From Syntrophales bacterium (GTDB lineage Bacteria; Desulfobacterota; Syntrophia; Syntrophales; UBA8958): 6,769 nt of DNA. Each line of letters begins with the position of its first letter. The first letter of the stretch is position 1. The notes beneath the pieces were generated by a model. It did not search any database, was not told the origin of the DNA, and was given only the letters and a program-made list of their open reading frames with translations. Positions 6,369-6,769 of this stretch are shown here, in pieces. The DNA is taken from assembly GCA_023231165.1 (NCBI GenBank), contig JALNVY010000135.1:1-6769 (forward strand). The letters are read 5' to 3'. Both the position numbers and the translations under genes were made by a program.

Positions 6369-6371
6369 TTG
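6362..6371. promoter_or_regulatory. candidate MarR operator palindrome
   Basis: CAAATATTTG is a perfect 10-base inverted repeat, extending to 12 of 14 bases as GCCAAATATTTGCC (6360-6373). It covers the candidate -10 box and lies 28 bases before the MarR-family start, the usual place for autorepression by this family. Its centre is 33 bases from the GAAAATTTTC palindrome, close to three helical turns. The operator role is inferred. Confidence 0.45.
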
Positions 6372-6383
6372 CCGACCAATCAT

Positions 6384-6390
6384 AGGGGAG
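6384..6390 (+). promoter_or_regulatory. ribosome binding site of the MarR-family gene
   Basis: AGGGGAG ends eight bases before ATG 6399. It decides the start of the truncated regulator gene. Confidence 0.7.
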
Positions 6391-6398
6391 CAGGCATC

Positions 6399-6769
6399 AT
6401 GAAAGACGACCGACTCATCTTCCTCATCTTTACCGCTCAGAACAAGTTGCGGACTTACCTGAACAATGCCCTGGTTGCGGCGAACGTACGAGTGACGTTT
6501 GTCCAGGCGGGTATCCTTTTCCTTCTCAAACAGAGCAATGGCCGGACTATGTCCGACCTGAGCCAACTTATCGGGGTGGATAATTCAACCCTCACCGGCC
6601 TCGTGGACCGCCTGGAAAAGGTGGGTTTCGTTGTCCGTCAGGCCAGTCCCACGGATCGACGCTCCCTGCTCATTCAGGTAACTCCGGAAGGAATCGCCGA
6701 AGGGGACAAGGCCAAGATGATCATCAAAAGGGTTAATGAAGAAATCAAGACCGGCTTTTCCCCGGAAGA
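6399..6769 (+). CDS. MarR-family transcriptional regulator, 3' end cut by window edge
   Basis: An open frame from ATG 6399 runs to the right edge: 123 complete codons with no stop. The N-terminal helices (residues 1-30) are followed by the winged helix-turn-helix: TFVQAGILFLLKQ (33-45), TMSDLSQLIGVDNSTLTGLV (50-69) with the recognition helix DNSTLTGLVDRLEKVG (61-76), and the wing VRQASPTDRRSLLIQVTPEG (79-98) with the Asp-Arg-Arg of MarR proteins. The visible part covers most of the usual 140-150 residues; the C-terminal dimer helix is missing. MarR proteins are dimeric repressors, mostly of efflux, stress or catabolic genes, released by small ligands. A promoter, a strong ribosome site and a palindrome just upstream suggest a separate, self-regulated transcript, probably leading into genes beyond the window. 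Whether it also controls the upstream cluster cannot be told. Confidence 0.85.
   Translation, partial: MKDDRLIFLIFTAQNKLRTYLNNALVAANVRVTFVQAGILFLLKQSNGRTMSDLSQLIGVDNSTLTGLVDRLEKVGFVVRQASPTDRRSLLIQVTPEGIAEGDKAKMIIKRVNEEIKTGFSPE

Overview
The window reads as a piece of a moderately GC-rich Gram-negative bacterial chromosome. The general gene style (an exported formylglycine-enzyme-like protein with an N-terminal beta domain, a YdjC-type deacetylase next to a family-4 glycosyltransferase, a CxxCxxCC cysteine protein) is what I would expect from an anaerobic deltaproteobacterium (Desulfobacterota). That placement is an impression from protein style, not a proof. No mobile element, tRNA, rRNA, CRISPR array or phage gene was seen.

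Layout. (1) Positions 1-296, minus strand: the first 98 codons of a small cysteine-rich protein with a CxxCxxCC metal-binding signature, cut by the window's left edge. (2) Positions 297-667: an AT-richer divergent intergenic region with no convincing gene. (3) Positions 668-6328, plus strand: six tightly packed genes, namely a class I SAM methyltransferase, a D-Ala-D-Ala-ligase-like ATP-grasp enzyme, a PrmC/PrmA-like small-domain methyltransferase, a ChbG/YdjC-type carbohydrate deacetylase, a GT4 glycosyltransferase and an exported SUMF1/FGE-like protein. The gaps are 10 and 48 bases, then two ATGA overlaps, then 19 bases, so genes one to five look like one transcript and the sixth may be its last member. 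(4) Positions 6329-6398: a short promoter region with a TTGACA box and two perfect 10-base palindromes. (5) From 6399 to the right edge: a MarR-family regulator, truncated by the window end.

How the genes may work together (inference). A GT4 enzyme could attach an N-acetyl sugar to a small acceptor, the YdjC-type enzyme could deacetylate it, the ATP-grasp ligase could acylate an amine, and the two methyltransferases could decorate the product. This glycosylate / deacetylate / ligate order resembles mycothiol and bacillithiol assembly, though the deacetylase and ligase families differ from those pathways. An alternative is modification of a cell-surface glycan or lipid. The Ddl-like ligase lacks several residues expected for D-Ala-D-Ala synthesis, and the FGE-like protein lacks one of the two catalytic cysteines of true FGE, so neither should be given the standard family function. 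The cluster as a whole matches no pathway I can name and is the most interesting thing here.
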